Positions 1-8,415 are shown, counted from the stretch's first letter. The stretch: DNA of 62,049 nucleotides from Oscillospiraceae bacterium (GCA_902766785.1 CACXEO010000003.1:1-62049), one strand, 5' to 3'. Made by a program: numbers and translations. Notes: generated by a model not told the origin, from the letters alone.

Positions 1-561
1 ACGTCAGCCCCCGAAAACAACGCGGGCAACGTTCCCGATTTTTCCGCGATCATGGCGGGAAACGGCGGGACCGACACGGTATGGGGCATGCAGGATCCCG
101 CCGCAAGGCAGCAGATCATCGACGCGGCGAAAGCGGACGGATTTGACGTTTCGTTCGGAACCGACGGAAGCATGACTATTACGGACACGGACGGAACAGT
201 GATTGTTCAGCAACCTGACGGCACATGGGTGATGAAGGACGCCGACGGTTCTTATGCTCAATTCGGCGGAGAATGGCCGGAGAATGAATTTACAAAACTG
301 GTCCCGAAACCCAATTTCGATGTTATGGGCGCTTCGTCTGATGACGGCAGCTTTACCGTTGCATTTAGCGGGGTAGAAATCGAACAGGTCAAAGCTTACG
401 CAGACAAGGTGAAGGCCAAGGGATTTACCATCGATGCAACGGAAGAAAGCCAAAATGTTTATGGAGTGTCGATTTACACTTATACTGCTTATAATTCTGA
501 CGGATATTGCGTAGAGATCACCTTTGTCAACGGCACGAGCGGAATTACTATAAGCAAATAA
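1..561 (+). CDS. 3' end of a hypothetical protein (5' partial)
   Basis: The frame is open from the first base, so the start lies outside the window; 186 residues are visible. The middle is rich in short Asp/Gly-containing strand repeats (about residues 45-85), as in secreted beta-rich proteins. The last ~95 residues begin at a WPENEF segment followed by LVPKP, a pattern I associate with the DUF6591-like C-terminal domain of clostridial lipoproteins; that family call is from memory and uncertain. No membrane segment or catalytic motif is visible. It is followed by a decayed fragment and a zinc-ribbon gene, in DNA that looks accessory. Function unknown. Confidence 0.6.
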   Translation, partial: TSAPENNAGNVPDFSAIMAGNGGTDTVWGMQDPAARQQIIDAAKADGFDVSFGTDGSMTITDTDGTVIVQQPDGTWVMKDADGSYAQFGGEWPENEFTKLVPKPNFDVMGASSDDGSFTVAFSGVEIEQVKAYADKVKAKGFTIDATEESQNVYGVSIYTYTAYNSDGYCVEITFVNGTSGITISK

Positions 562-806
562 AAGCCTATCCTGTAAAAACAAAGCTCATAAAAACAATGA
601 TCTCGGATAAAGATCAATAGATCCAAAAACACCGCCCACAGAAAACTGACCGTGCTTGTTCAATATAAACTGGAGCGAACCAGTAAGCCAATGATTCCTA
701 TCGTCATTCCAGCAATGATGAATCTGGCTGATCATCAGACTTGTTCTTTCTGTAGTCAGCCGCTTTGCGTTCCACTGGCTTGGCGGCAAGCTCACCGGCT
801 ACATAA
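562..806. other. gap without a convincing gene
   Basis: No frame on either strand gives a protein with a plausible start. One minus-strand frame reads as hydrophobic segments broken by a stop, possibly a dead membrane gene, but this is too weak to call. No clear terminator or promoter seen. Confidence 0.3.
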
Positions 807-1073
807 ACAGCGAATTCGGCGGACAGTTCGGGCGGCACCGATGTCCTCAAAGGCAAATGGGACTTGGACGGCACAACAGCCTATGAGTTCAGCGGTGATG
901 GAAACGGAGCCTTGCTCCTGCCCGTTCTGACCAATACGCTTATGGACTTTATCAAGGAATCCACCGGCGGCGAGTTCAGTAATTGGGGCGACATATTCAG
1001 TAATCTCGGCGACCTGGAAGGTCTTACCGAACAATTCCAAAACGGCGGGCTTGAAGGCTTGCCTATCGAATAA
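807..1073 (+). pseudogene. remnant of a secreted beta-rich protein
   Basis: The frame opens after a TAA at 804-806 and has no ATG; the only possible start is a TTG at 864. Its first part (GGTDVLKGKWDLDGTT) looks like the start of a small extracellular beta-sheet domain of the DUF5640 kind, which is normally preceded by a signal peptide and linker, absent here. The second half (LTEQFQNGG near the end) does not continue that domain, so this may be a fusion of fragments. It ends 20 bases before the zinc-ribbon gene, so a short translated product cannot be excluded. Family call is tentative. Confidence 0.35.
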
Positions 1074-1093
1074 CAGAAAGTGAGGAAATTACT

Positions 1094-1630
1094 ATGGCAT
1101 ATTGCGGAAAATGCGGAACAAAAGTTGACGAGGGCGTAAAATTCTGCCCCTCTTGCGGAAACCCGAAGGAGGCTCCTGCCCCCGAACAGCAGGCACAGAC
1201 TCAGCAGGCACAGCCTGCAGGCGATCAGAACGACTTCTCGGCAAAGATCGCAGCTCTGAACAACACGGCTGACACCACCGCTGATTTTGACAAAGCGGAT
1301 ATTGAACAGAACAAGGTCATGGGTATTTTGGCATACCTCTCCTGGCTCGTGCTGATCCCCATCTTTGCGGCACCGAAATCCAAGTTCGCAAGATTCCACG
1401 CCAACCAGGGCTTGGTATTGGCGATCACTGAGATCGCATGGTGGATTGTGACCGGCGTCGTCAGCACCATTCTGTACAACATCAGCTGGACGCTTGGCTC
1501 CCTTTTCGGAACCCTTCTCGGTCTTGTGAACCTTGTGTTCCTTGTGATGCTCGTCCTCGGCATCGTCAATGCCGCCAACGGACGCGCAAAAGAGCTTCCC
1601 GTGATCGGCAAGTTCAAGATCTTGAAGTAA
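1094..1630 (+). CDS. zinc-ribbon membrane protein (DUF4870-like)
   Basis: Encodes 178 residues. Residues 4-21 form a zinc ribbon with two CxxC pairs (CGKCG and CPSCG), followed by a Gln/Pro/Ala-rich linker and then about three hydrophobic segments (roughly residues 80-165) of the small DUF4870/Tic20-like type, with the typical FHANQGL motif between the first two. The start has a GAGGAAA ribosome site. Such proteins are common in Firmicutes; their role is unknown, probably in the cytoplasmic membrane with the ribbon facing the cytosol. A strong hairpin lies just after the stop, so it is probably transcribed alone or with the fragment upstream. Confidence 0.8.
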   Translation: MAYCGKCGTKVDEGVKFCPSCGNPKEAPAPEQQAQTQQAQPAGDQNDFSAKIAALNNTADTTADFDKADIEQNKVMGILAYLSWLVLIPIFAAPKSKFARFHANQGLVLAITEIAWWIVTGVVSTILYNISWTLGSLFGTLLGLVNLVFLVMLVLGIVNAANGRAKELPVIGKFKILK

Positions 1631-1649
1631 GATATAACGACATATCACC

Positions 1650-1693
1650 CACAGGGGCGGTGACGGTAAAAACGAGCCGCCACCGCCCCTGTG
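1650..1693 (+). terminator. hairpin after the zinc-ribbon gene
   Basis: Arms 1650-1666 and 1677-1693 pair over 17 bases with one mismatch (CACAGGGGCGGTG at the base). The T-run after it is weak, so termination may be imperfect. Confidence 0.55.
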
Positions 1694-1764
1694 CGCCTTT
1701 ACAAAAAGGGTAGAAAAAGTCACATTTTTATGATATACTAAAGAAAAAAGCGAAAGGAACGCCT

Positions 1765-2478
1765 ATGGGAAAGCAGCATAACAGAAGAATATTCGCCGGC
1801 TTTTACAAGCGGTACGATAACAAATACATTTACGTTGTCGCTGTCGTTCCCGACGTAGATACCGGCAGTCAGGTAGTCATCTTCCATGAAGGGATCGACG
1901 CCTGCGAGTGTAAATATTACTCTATGACCAAGCAGTCCTTCTGCGAAATGGTAGAGGTGGACGGCGAATGGGTGGACAAGTTCGTCCGTCAGCCGCAGAT
2001 CAGAATTACGGATACCCACATCCAAAACTTAAACGACGGCGGCTTTGAAGGCCCCGTCCGAAAGAAGACACCGAAGGATGAGGACTTGCTCGCATATGAG
2101 TCTCGCCGATTCCGTCGTGCCGAAACCTATACCGATTACGCAAAAGACCTCTGCACCAATTACAAGATCGATCTGCGCCGATACAATCTGTGCGTGGCAC
2201 AGAAACGGTATATCGGCGTATCCGGTAAAACGGACTTTGATATTCTCAAAGAGGACTTGGCGTTTCTGAACGACTGCCTCAAAACGGTACTTAAAAGCTA
2301 CAGCGCATATTTCAGAGAACGGTATATCGAAGGAAAATCCGTGCGCAAGTATGCCGAAGCTCACAGTATGAACCGTGGCAGTGTGGATCACCTTAACCGA
2401 AAATTTATTGCGGAACTTGCCGCCGCCCTCAAGGCAAGAGATGATGCGGACGGTGTCTGCCGCCTGCATAAAAAGTAA
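1765..2478 (+). CDS. DUF1653-like protein with sigma-like C terminus
   Basis: Encodes 237 residues. Residues ~8-75 resemble DUF1653 (GFYKRYDNKYIYV, then a ValPheHis strand and a phenylalanine after a VDGEWVDKF turn). The C-terminal ~60 residues (YFRERYIEGKSVRKYAEAH and onward) look like a sigma-70 region 4 type helix-turn-helix, as in small sigma-like proteins of clostridial mobile elements. This suggests DNA binding, possibly control of the element genes nearby; that is inference. The start follows an AAAGGA ribosome site, and a strong terminator closes the gene. Confidence 0.65.
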   Translation: MGKQHNRRIFAGFYKRYDNKYIYVVAVVPDVDTGSQVVIFHEGIDACECKYYSMTKQSFCEMVEVDGEWVDKFVRQPQIRITDTHIQNLNDGGFEGPVRKKTPKDEDLLAYESRRFRRAETYTDYAKDLCTNYKIDLRRYNLCVAQKRYIGVSGKTDFDILKEDLAFLNDCLKTVLKSYSAYFRERYIEGKSVRKYAEAHSMNRGSVDHLNRKFIAELAAALKARDDADGVCRLHKK

Positions 2479-2495
2479 TTAAATATTATTGCACT

Positions 2496-2528
2496 GACAT
2501 CTGCTTGAAAAAAGCAGGTGTCTTTTTT
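2496..2528 (+). terminator. rho-independent terminator
   Basis: GACATCTGCTT and AAGCAGGTGTC form an 11-base stem with a short A-rich loop, followed at once by seven T. It closes the gene ending at 2478. Confidence 0.85.
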
Positions 2529-2540
2529 TATGCCCAAATC

Positions 2541-2919
2541 GCTATGACAGAACTATGTCAAATAGAAGTTACCATTCCGATACAAGTGAGAAGGATACCT
2601 TCTGCCCTGCTCTGCTATGTCAGATTTATGTCGAAATACAGTGAGTTGCCAAATGAGGGATGAGAGGACTTTTTTCATAACCCGCTAATATTTCCGCCCT
2701 CCCCGACGGCTATATGGTGAGAGAAATATGTTTTCTTTTCTGTCGTTATGACAAGGCTATGTCAGTTGGGAGTTGAAGTCCCATGGAAAGTGAGGGCTAC
2801 TTTTCTGCTCTCCTCCGTTGTGTCAGAACTATGACAAAAACCAAGTGAATTGAGGAATACAGGGTAGAAGGATAATTTTCCCCTTCGCCTGTCTCTGCTG
2901 TGTCAGTTTTATGTCACAT
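2541..2919. repeat. iteron-like direct repeats, five copies
   Basis: Five copies of a core of the form TATGWCA-nnnn-TATGWCA start at 2541, 2614, 2744, 2816 and 2897. Within each core the two half-sites are about 11 bases apart, one helical turn. Units are 72-81 bases long except the second (130), which contains a core-less unit. Each unit also carries a GTGAG/AGAAGGAT-TTTTC stretch. The array sits upstream of a RepA-like ATPase, the layout of a replication origin with initiator sites. Origin function is inferred; the repeats themselves are visible. Confidence 0.6.
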
Positions 2920-3296
2920 GGACAATCGTTTCCTTTGGACGAGTGAGGGGATGTCTTCTCAAGCACAACTGAATAACCTGCCGACAGGATATGCGGCGGT
3001 GGACTTTGCGATGACAGCGATCCCTTGGATCGTGCCGTAGGAGAAAGGCGCAGACGATGCGCCCTCGAAAGAGGACACGGCAAGCGAAGCACAAGCACCG
3101 CAGCGAAACACGGTCAGCGTGAGCGTAGGAACGTTGTCGGGCGTACAGGTAAAAAACTGCGGTGAGCGAGGAAGGACTATGAACTTTCTCTCGTGGGACA
3201 GAAACGTGATCCGCAAAACAAAATTTTATGAAAGGCGGGATGTATATGATTGCTCCAACCGAAGAAACAGAACACAACAAAGAAAGGAAAAACGCT
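2920..3296. other. spacer between repeats and helicase; small interrupted ORF
   Basis: An ATG at 2951 opens a frame that runs 29 codons to a TAG at 3038 and then stays open to 3316. No homolog is recognised in either part. Ribosome-site-like AAAGGCGGG (3231-3239) and AAAGGA (3284-3289) precede alternative starts of the helicase. Confidence 0.3.
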
Positions 3297-4307
3297 ATGC
3301 AAAACGAAGAACTTGAAATCATCCGTATGTCAGAAATACAGATGCGGGAAGTGGAATGGCTGTGGTATCCGTATATCCCGTTCGGTAAGCTGACGATCAT
3401 TCAGGGCGATCCAGGCGAAGGCAAAACAACCTTTGCGCTCCGCCTTGCCGCCGCCTGCTCCACAGGAACAGCGATGCCGGGAATGGAATCGCTCTCACCC
3501 TTTAACGTGATCTATCAATCGGCAGAAGACGGCTTGGAGGATACCATCAAGCCACGGCTGACCGAAGCCGGTGCCGATCAGGAAAGAGTCATCAATATCC
3601 GTGAGGATAAAAAATCTCTGCATCTGCTGGACAGCCGAATTGAAAAAGCCATCGTGCGGTGCGATGCAAAACTGCTGATTCTTGATCCTCTGCAGGGATA
3701 CCTGGGAGAGCGCATCGATATGAACCGCGCCAACGAAATCCGTGAGGTGATGAAAGCCATCGGTCAGGTCGCGCAGCGGACAGGCTGTGCCATCGTTCTG
3801 GTCGGCCACCTCAACAAAGCCACGGGTATGAGCAGCGCCTACCGAGGACTCGGCTCCATCGACTTCCGTGCGGCAGCTCGAAGCGTTCTCGTGGTAGGCA
3901 GACTGCGGAAGAACAAAAATATCCGTGTCATCATACACGATAAATCTTCTCTCGCTCCCGAAGGAAAGTCCCTTGCCTTCAATCTCGGTAACGAGGATGG
4001 TTTCCGTTGGCTCGACGGATACGACGAAATCTCCGCCGAGGATCTGCTGTCGGGCATCTCCTCTCAGCAGGAAACCAAGACGATGCAGGCAGAAGAAATC
4101 ATTCGCACGATGCTGAAGGACGGCGCAGAGATACCCGGCGAAGAAATCGTTCGGGCGGCGGCAAGGAGACAAATCTCCCGCCGTACCGTGAACGAAGCCA
4201 AGAAAAATATTGCCGGTATTGTTTCACGCAAGGTCGGCACCAAATGGATGTGGTCGATTCCAAATGAAGATTGCAACATTGCAGAGGTGTCCTCGGATGA
4301 AGAATGA
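3297..4307 (+). CDS. RepA-like AAA ATPase (hexameric helicase family)
   Basis: Encodes 336 residues from this start; an in-frame ATG at 3246 (with a good ribosome site) would add 17. Walker A GDPGEGKTT lies near residue 40 and Walker B LLILDPLQ near 135, with a GHLNKATG sensor motif and a SIDFRAAAR segment, the signature of AAA_25/RepA-type hexameric helicases of plasmids, phages and integrative elements. The C terminus has a winged-helix look. Likely role: DNA unwinding in replication of the element. The iteron-like array upstream and the RepA_N remnant downstream support this. The start at 3297 was chosen because homologs begin close to the VEWLWYP segment. Confidence 0.8.
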   Translation: MQNEELEIIRMSEIQMREVEWLWYPYIPFGKLTIIQGDPGEGKTTFALRLAAACSTGTAMPGMESLSPFNVIYQSAEDGLEDTIKPRLTEAGADQERVINIREDKKSLHLLDSRIEKAIVRCDAKLLILDPLQGYLGERIDMNRANEIREVMKAIGQVAQRTGCAIVLVGHLNKATGMSSAYRGLGSIDFRAAARSVLVVGRLRKNKNIRVIIHDKSSLAPEGKSLAFNLGNEDGFRWLDGYDEISAEDLLSGISSQQETKTMQAEEIIRTMLKDGAEIPGEEIVRAAARRQISRRTVNEAKKNIAGIVSRKVGTKWMWSIPNEDCNIAEVSSDEE

Positions 4308-4559
4308 AAACCGCTGCAAAAAGCACAGACACTTCTGCATTGTTGCCTTGTTCTTTCCTCTGCCGACGGAAACAAATCGGGGGCGCAGATCACCGCCCTG
4401 TGAGCCACACAAACGCCCTGTGTGCCCTTTTTCGAAGACGGACGGGGATACACACCAAAGGGCAAATATTCCCCTTTTTCTGCCGTTGTTGCGGGAAAGA
4501 ACGGAACGCGGGAGTTATCTTTTCATATCCACCAGCACCTCCACAACTCCCCCCGGTTT
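4308..4559. other. spacer between helicase and RepA_N remnant
   Basis: About 250 bases, with a small ACACA-n7-TGTGT dyad near 4404-4424 and no convincing coding frame. It probably held the expression signals of the following initiator gene. Confidence 0.3.
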
Positions 4560-4792
4560 ATGACAAGCACGAATTATATTCATCAGCCAGAAAAATCGGT
4601 CAGCTTCACACAGCTACCCAATTTCCTCTTTGAAACCCCACATTTACGCCCCTGTCCAACGAAGCAAAGGTGCTGTACGCCTTTATCCTGTGCCGGACGG
4701 AGTTATCCCGCAAGAATTGATGAGCGGACGAGTATGGGCGGATTTACCTGTATTACCCAATGATGCCGCAGACTTTACGGGAATGAACGGGT
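4560..4792 (+). pseudogene. RepA_N replication initiator remnant
   Basis: An ATG at 4560 opens a frame giving SFTQLPNFLFETP near residue 15. The match then moves to another frame and continues as TFTPLSNEAKVLYAFILCRT and ELSRKN, then two tandem stops (TGA TGA), then ADEYGRIYLYYP. This is the conserved N-terminal pattern of RepA_N initiators (FYxLPKxLF, LSxEAKxLYxxLLxRxxLSxKNxWxDExGRxYIxY), so the gene has one frameshift, two stop codons and no C terminus. RepA_N proteins start replication of Firmicutes plasmids and some integrative elements. It cannot be functional here. Confidence 0.7.
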
Positions 4793-5150
4793 GTGCTATC
4801 TGTATCAGGGGCGTGACGTGAAAGAAACGAAGCATCAGGACTTGAAAGACCAGATGCTGGTGCTGGCTCCCCATGAGGGGATAGTCCCTGCTGACATTTG
4901 TCTGACCTGCCGTAAAAAACTTATGGGGAATACGAAAATTCAGACCGCCCGGTAAGCCACCCACACATGGCTGGCGGGGAAATCAAGTGCGGGAACTGTG
5001 GGAAAGCCCTAATGAGTATCACCAACCCGGCGAAGAAAGAATACCTCCGCTGTTCAAAACGGATAGACAGCAAAAGTTGTCCGGGCTGTGGGAAAATCAT
5101 TACAATGGAACTTGAAGCGGCGATTTATCAGCAAATGATGATGACGGGCA
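4764..5150 (+). pseudogene. serine recombinase C-terminal remnant
   Basis: The frame 4764-4955 carries QMLVLAPHEGIVP, the usual HEPIIP-type segment of large serine recombinases. After a frameshift the match continues from ~4967 with KCGNCGKALMS, YLRCS and SKSCPG, the recombinase zinc beta ribbon, then an LEAAIYQQMM helix. The catalytic N-terminal domain is missing. Such recombinases integrate and excise mobile elements. The remnant breaks off inside ABC-transporter coding sequence at about 5150, so a deletion or recombination has joined the two. Confidence 0.7.
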
Positions 5151-5153
5151 ACC

Positions 5154-6358
5154 GCTGCGGAGGATGCTTGCAAAGACTTCACCCGCGCTGAGCGCATTAT
5201 GGCCCTTAACAATCCCATGATGCAGTTTTGTGTATACGCAGGCATGGCGTTTGTGCTTTCCTTCGGCTCCTATGCTGTCATTACCAGCCAGGGTACGGAA
5301 ATTGCCGTAGGGCAGATGTCCGCAATTCTGACCTACAGTTTCCAAATTTTGATCAGTTTGATGATGCTTTCCATGGTATTCGTAATGATTGCCATGTCAA
5401 TGGAATCAGTTGAGCGTATTGTGGAAGTGTTAAAGGAGAGAAGCACCCTGACCAGCCCTGACAATGCCCTCATCGAGGTGAAAGACGGTTCCATTGATTT
5501 CGATAACGTCAGCTTTAAGTATTCCAAAAAGGCCGAACGCATGGCATTGTCAGATGTAGACTTGCACATTAAGTCCGGTGAGCTCATCGGTATTTTATGC
5601 GGTACGGGTTCTTCCAAATCCACATTGGTGCAGTTGATCCCACGCTTATATGATGTCACTGAGGGGTGCGTCAAAGTAGGCGGCGAGGATGTACGCAGAT
5701 ATGATTTAGATTCTCTGCGTAACAATGTGGCCGTGGTACTGCAAAAGAATGTGCTGTTTTCCGGTACGATTAAGGACAACCTGCGCTGGGGCAACCCCGA
5801 CGCCACCGACGAAGAAATGTTGGAGGCCTGCAAACTTGCACAAAATCCGATCTTCGCCGAAGCCTGGGTATTGTATTGCAGGACACCAATCTTTTTACCG
5901 GAACAGTGATGGAAAATATTCGTTACGGCAATTTGGATGCGTGTGATGAAGAATGTATTGCCGCGGCGAAGCTTGCCGGTTCAGATGACTTTATTTGCCG
6001 CCTGCCTGAGGGCTATAACACCATGCTGACAGGCAACGGTGCAAACCTCAGCCAGGGTCAGCGCCAGCTTCTGGCTATTGCGCGCGCGGCCGTGGCCGAT
6101 CCGCCTGTCATGATCATGGACGAGGCGACCAGCACAATTGATACGCGCACCGAAGCCATTGTACAGCGCGGGATGGATGCACTAATGGCCGGCCGCACTG
6201 TGTTTGTCATTGCGCACCGTCTCTCCACCGTTCAAAACGCGGATGCCATCATGGTGTTGGATCACGGACACATTATTGAACGCGGCACCCATGAGGATCT
6301 CATTAAGCTGAAAGGCACATACTATCAGCTGTACACCGGTGCATTGGAACTGGACTAA
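5154..6358 (+). pseudogene. chimera of two ABC exporter genes
   Basis: The first part (to ~5842) encodes the last transmembrane helices and the N-terminal half of an ATP-binding domain of an exporter: SVERIVEVL, a Walker A with two changes (CGTGSSKST instead of GGTGSGKST), and a Q-loop segment VVLQKNVLFSGT. At about 5843 the match jumps to another frame and restarts upstream of a Q-loop (RRSLGIVLQDTNLFTGT), then runs through LSQGQRQ, MIMDEAT and the H-loop AHRLST to the end. The Q-loop region is therefore present twice, from two different paralogs, as expected when the 5' gene of a heterodimeric exporter pair lost its end and the 3' gene its start. Not functional as one protein. Confidence 0.75.
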
Positions 6359-6499
6359 CCCGGTTTTTACAATGACCATATTATCGCGGTAAACTCGATC
6401 CTGCTGAGTGAATCTACCATGGAATGGGACTTCTCAGGATATGTGCTTCTTCCCAGAATTCTACTTTAGTCATTGTCTTGCCAGCCTTACAAATAACCT

Positions 6500-7120
6500 T
6501 TAAAACTCTTTTTTCTGGTAAATCGCAACCGAAACCAAAACAGAGAGGATAAGCGCGGCAAGGGCGACCACCGGAAGAATTTTAAGCAGTGCCGTCATCT
6601 CCGTATCGCTTTTCGGCATTGACATACCGGCCCAATCCAACAGCATGAAAATACCGACTGGAACAAAAACGACCAACAGGATCATCAGCCGGCCCTTTTC
6701 CACCCCGAACCTGTAAAGGAGAGGCAGCATAACTGATACGTACAGGATGCCTAAAGACAGGACCGCAAGTGATACCAGAACCGCATCCGTGTCAATAATG
6801 CCCTTCTTCTGAATCATCTCAACGCTCAGATTTAGAATCCCTGCAATCGCAAACACAATCAGGCAAAGCAGGTACTTGCTCACCACCATTTCAGTGCGGG
6901 AAACGGGCATGGAAAGGGCATATTTATCCCATTTTGCCTGCTCATCATAGGCAAGCGCGGTAACCGGGAGCATGGTTCCCAAAAAAACGACTGCAAAAGA
7001 GAAAATGCTGCTGTCATTTCCGCCGAACAAGGCGATTATCCCATATAGCAGGAGACATCCCAATATAATAACTCCCTGCTTTTTCAAAACGAGAAAATCC
7101 TTATACAGTATCCCTTTCAT
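6500..7120 (-). CDS. ABC-2 type transporter permease
   Basis: Encodes 206 residues with about six hydrophobic segments and the short N-terminal MKGILYKDFLVLKKQ typical of YtrC/D-like and BcrB-like ABC-2 permeases of Firmicutes. It would form the membrane channel with the ATPase encoded upstream. Its start overlaps the ATPase stop by one base (ATGA), so translation is coupled. Substrate unknown; related operons respond to cell-envelope stress or antimicrobial peptides. Confidence 0.85.
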   Translation of the reverse strand: MKGILYKDFLVLKKQGVIILGCLLLYGIIALFGGNDSSIFSFAVVFLGTMLPVTALAYDEQAKWDKYALSMPVSRTEMVVSKYLLCLIVFAIAGILNLSVEMIQKKGIIDTDAVLVSLAVLSLGILYVSVMLPLLYRFGVEKGRLMILLVVFVPVGIFMLLDWAGMSMPKSDTEMTALLKILPVVALAALILSVLVSVAIYQKKEF

Positions 7121-7968
7121 CAGGCTCTCTCCTTTACCAAAAACAACATGATTTCCTCAATTCCAGCAGGATCGACTACCATCTCGGCCGGCACCATGTT
7201 CCGCCGGACCAGCGCCTCCACCCCAAACTGATGCTTTCGCACCCCTTTGACCGCAGATGGTTCCAGCCCCTCCAATTCCTCTTCTGAGCACTTTAACACG
7301 CCAAATTCCTCAAGCAAAACGTCTTTTTGTTCACAGAGGAGTACCTTGCCTTTGTGGATAAGAGTGATGTAATCGCAGATTTTTTCCAGGTCGCTGATAA
7401 TATGGGAGGAAAGAAAGATAGAATGCTCTTCGTCCTGGATAAACTCCAGAAACGCATCCAGGATTTCGTCCCGCACCACTGGGTCGAGCCCACTGGTGGC
7501 TTCATCCATAATCAAAAGCTTTGCATGGTGAGAAAGCGCAACCGCAATGGCCAGCTTCATCTTCATCCCCTTAGAATATTCCTTAATCTTTCGGTCAGGT
7601 GGCAGGGAAAACTGCCGAACCCAGTTGCAGTAGCTCTCCGCATCCCAGTTTTTATAAACGTACTTCATCATTTTTCCAACGCTTTTGGCGCTCAGAATAT
7701 CCGGAAAGCAGGATTCATCCAAAACCACGCCGATGTCTTCTTTTAAGCGAATCATCTCGCTGCCGTCACTGCTCCCCAGAATGCTGATTTCCCCTTCGTC
7801 GCGGTGAATCAGGTCTAAGATCAGCTTAACTGTTGTGCTCTTCCCCGCCCCGTTTTCTCCGATAAAGCCCATGATACAGCCGCTCGGCAGAGCAAAGCTG
7901 ACATGGTCAAGGGTGAATCCATCATAACATTTGGTTAAACCTTTTAGTTCCAACGCATAATCTGCCAT
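7120..7968 (-). CDS. ABC transporter ATP-binding protein (YtrB-like)
   Basis: Encodes 282 residues. Walker A GENGAGKST lies near residue 37, the signature is YSKGMKMKL (a non-canonical form usual in this subfamily), Walker B is LLIMDEATSGLD and the switch His is in SSHIISD. The C-terminal ~70 residues are an accessory domain found in ABC-2 type ATPases. The start at 7968 is set by the regulator stop, one base away; a longer frame upstream overlaps the regulator and is rejected. It powers the permease of the next gene. Confidence 0.9.
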   Translation of the reverse strand: MADYALELKGLTKCYDGFTLDHVSFALPSGCIMGFIGENGAGKSTTVKLILDLIHRDEGEISILGSSDGSEMIRLKEDIGVVLDESCFPDILSAKSVGKMMKYVYKNWDAESYCNWVRQFSLPPDRKIKEYSKGMKMKLAIAVALSHHAKLLIMDEATSGLDPVVRDEILDAFLEFIQDEEHSIFLSSHIISDLEKICDYITLIHKGKVLLCEQKDVLLEEFGVLKCSEEELEGLEPSAVKGVRKHQFGVEALVRRNMVPAEMVVDPAGIEEIMLFLVKERA

Positions 7969-7969
7969 T

Positions 7970-8347
7970 CTACTCTTCCCCTTTATACAGCACCCGCAGT
8001 ATTTGAATAAGCTCATCCAATGAAACACCGCAGGTACGCGATAATTCGACAGTTTGCTGAAGATGCTCATCAATTTTCCGCAGCTGTTCTTCCCGGATAA
8101 AGTCCAGGTTCTTGCCAGCGACAAAGCTCCCTTTCCCAGTCATTGAGACAATGAAGCCCTCGCGTTCCAGCTCTTCATATGCCCGTTTAGTCGTAATGAC
8201 GCTGATCCGCAACTCCTTGGCAAGCAACCGCATGGAAGGAAGGGCGTCCCCTTCCCTGAGCTCTCCTGAAATGATTAGGTTTTTAATTTGGGTCACAATC
8301 TGGTCGTAGATCGGTTGGTCACCCGAGTTACTGATTATGAGTTTCAT
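7970..8347 (-). CDS. GntR-family regulator, YtrA subfamily
   Basis: Encodes about 125 residues: an N-terminal winged helix (IYDQIVTQIKNLIISGEL, then LPSMRLLAKEL and ITTKRAYEELEREGFI) and a short helical tail, the size and layout of the YtrA subfamily, which has no large ligand domain. It is the first gene of the operon with the ATPase and permease and probably represses it. Start chosen at 8347 because homologs begin here and a longer frame would start inside the operator. An ATG at 8359 is also possible. Confidence 0.85.
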   Translation of the reverse strand: MKLIISNSGDQPIYDQIVTQIKNLIISGELREGDALPSMRLLAKELRISVITTKRAYEELEREGFIVSMTGKGSFVAGKNLDFIREEQLRKIDEHLQQTVELSRTCGVSLDELIQILRVLYKGEE

Positions 8348-8363
8348 ATCCACCATCATTTCT

Positions 8364-8406
8364 ATATTGTATATACTTATTATATACAATATTTACATTC
8401 TGTCAA
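8364..8406 (-). promoter_or_regulatory. promoter and operator of the GntR/ABC operon
   Basis: On the minus strand TTGACA (8401-8406) and TATAAT (8379-8384) are 16 bases apart. A perfect inverted repeat with 12-base arms, ATATTGTATATA (8364-8375) and its complement (8381-8392), overlaps the -10 box. This fits autorepression by the YtrA-like protein; binding is inferred. Confidence 0.85.
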
Positions 8407-8415
8407 GAGAAAATT

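Noticed and set aside
560-760. possible dead membrane gene on the minus strand
   Set aside because: Hydrophobic stretches are seen in one frame but are broken by stops, without a start or a recognisable family.
881-1723. 280-codon minus-strand ORF
   Set aside because: It lies antisense to the zinc-ribbon gene, which has clear cysteine motifs and membrane segments. Composition is not protein-like.
2541-2919. CRISPR array
   Set aside because: Repeat cores are short, imperfect and made of paired half-sites; spacings vary and the regions between cores are themselves similar, unlike spacers.
2909-3400. 163-codon minus-strand ORF
   Set aside because: It overlaps the repeat block and the helicase start, has no recognisable family and an odd Arg/Cys/Ser-rich composition. 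Treated as a shadow.
6359-6499. coding remnant after the ABC chimera
   Set aside because: A short open stretch follows the stop, but it has no start, no ribosome site and no family resemblance.
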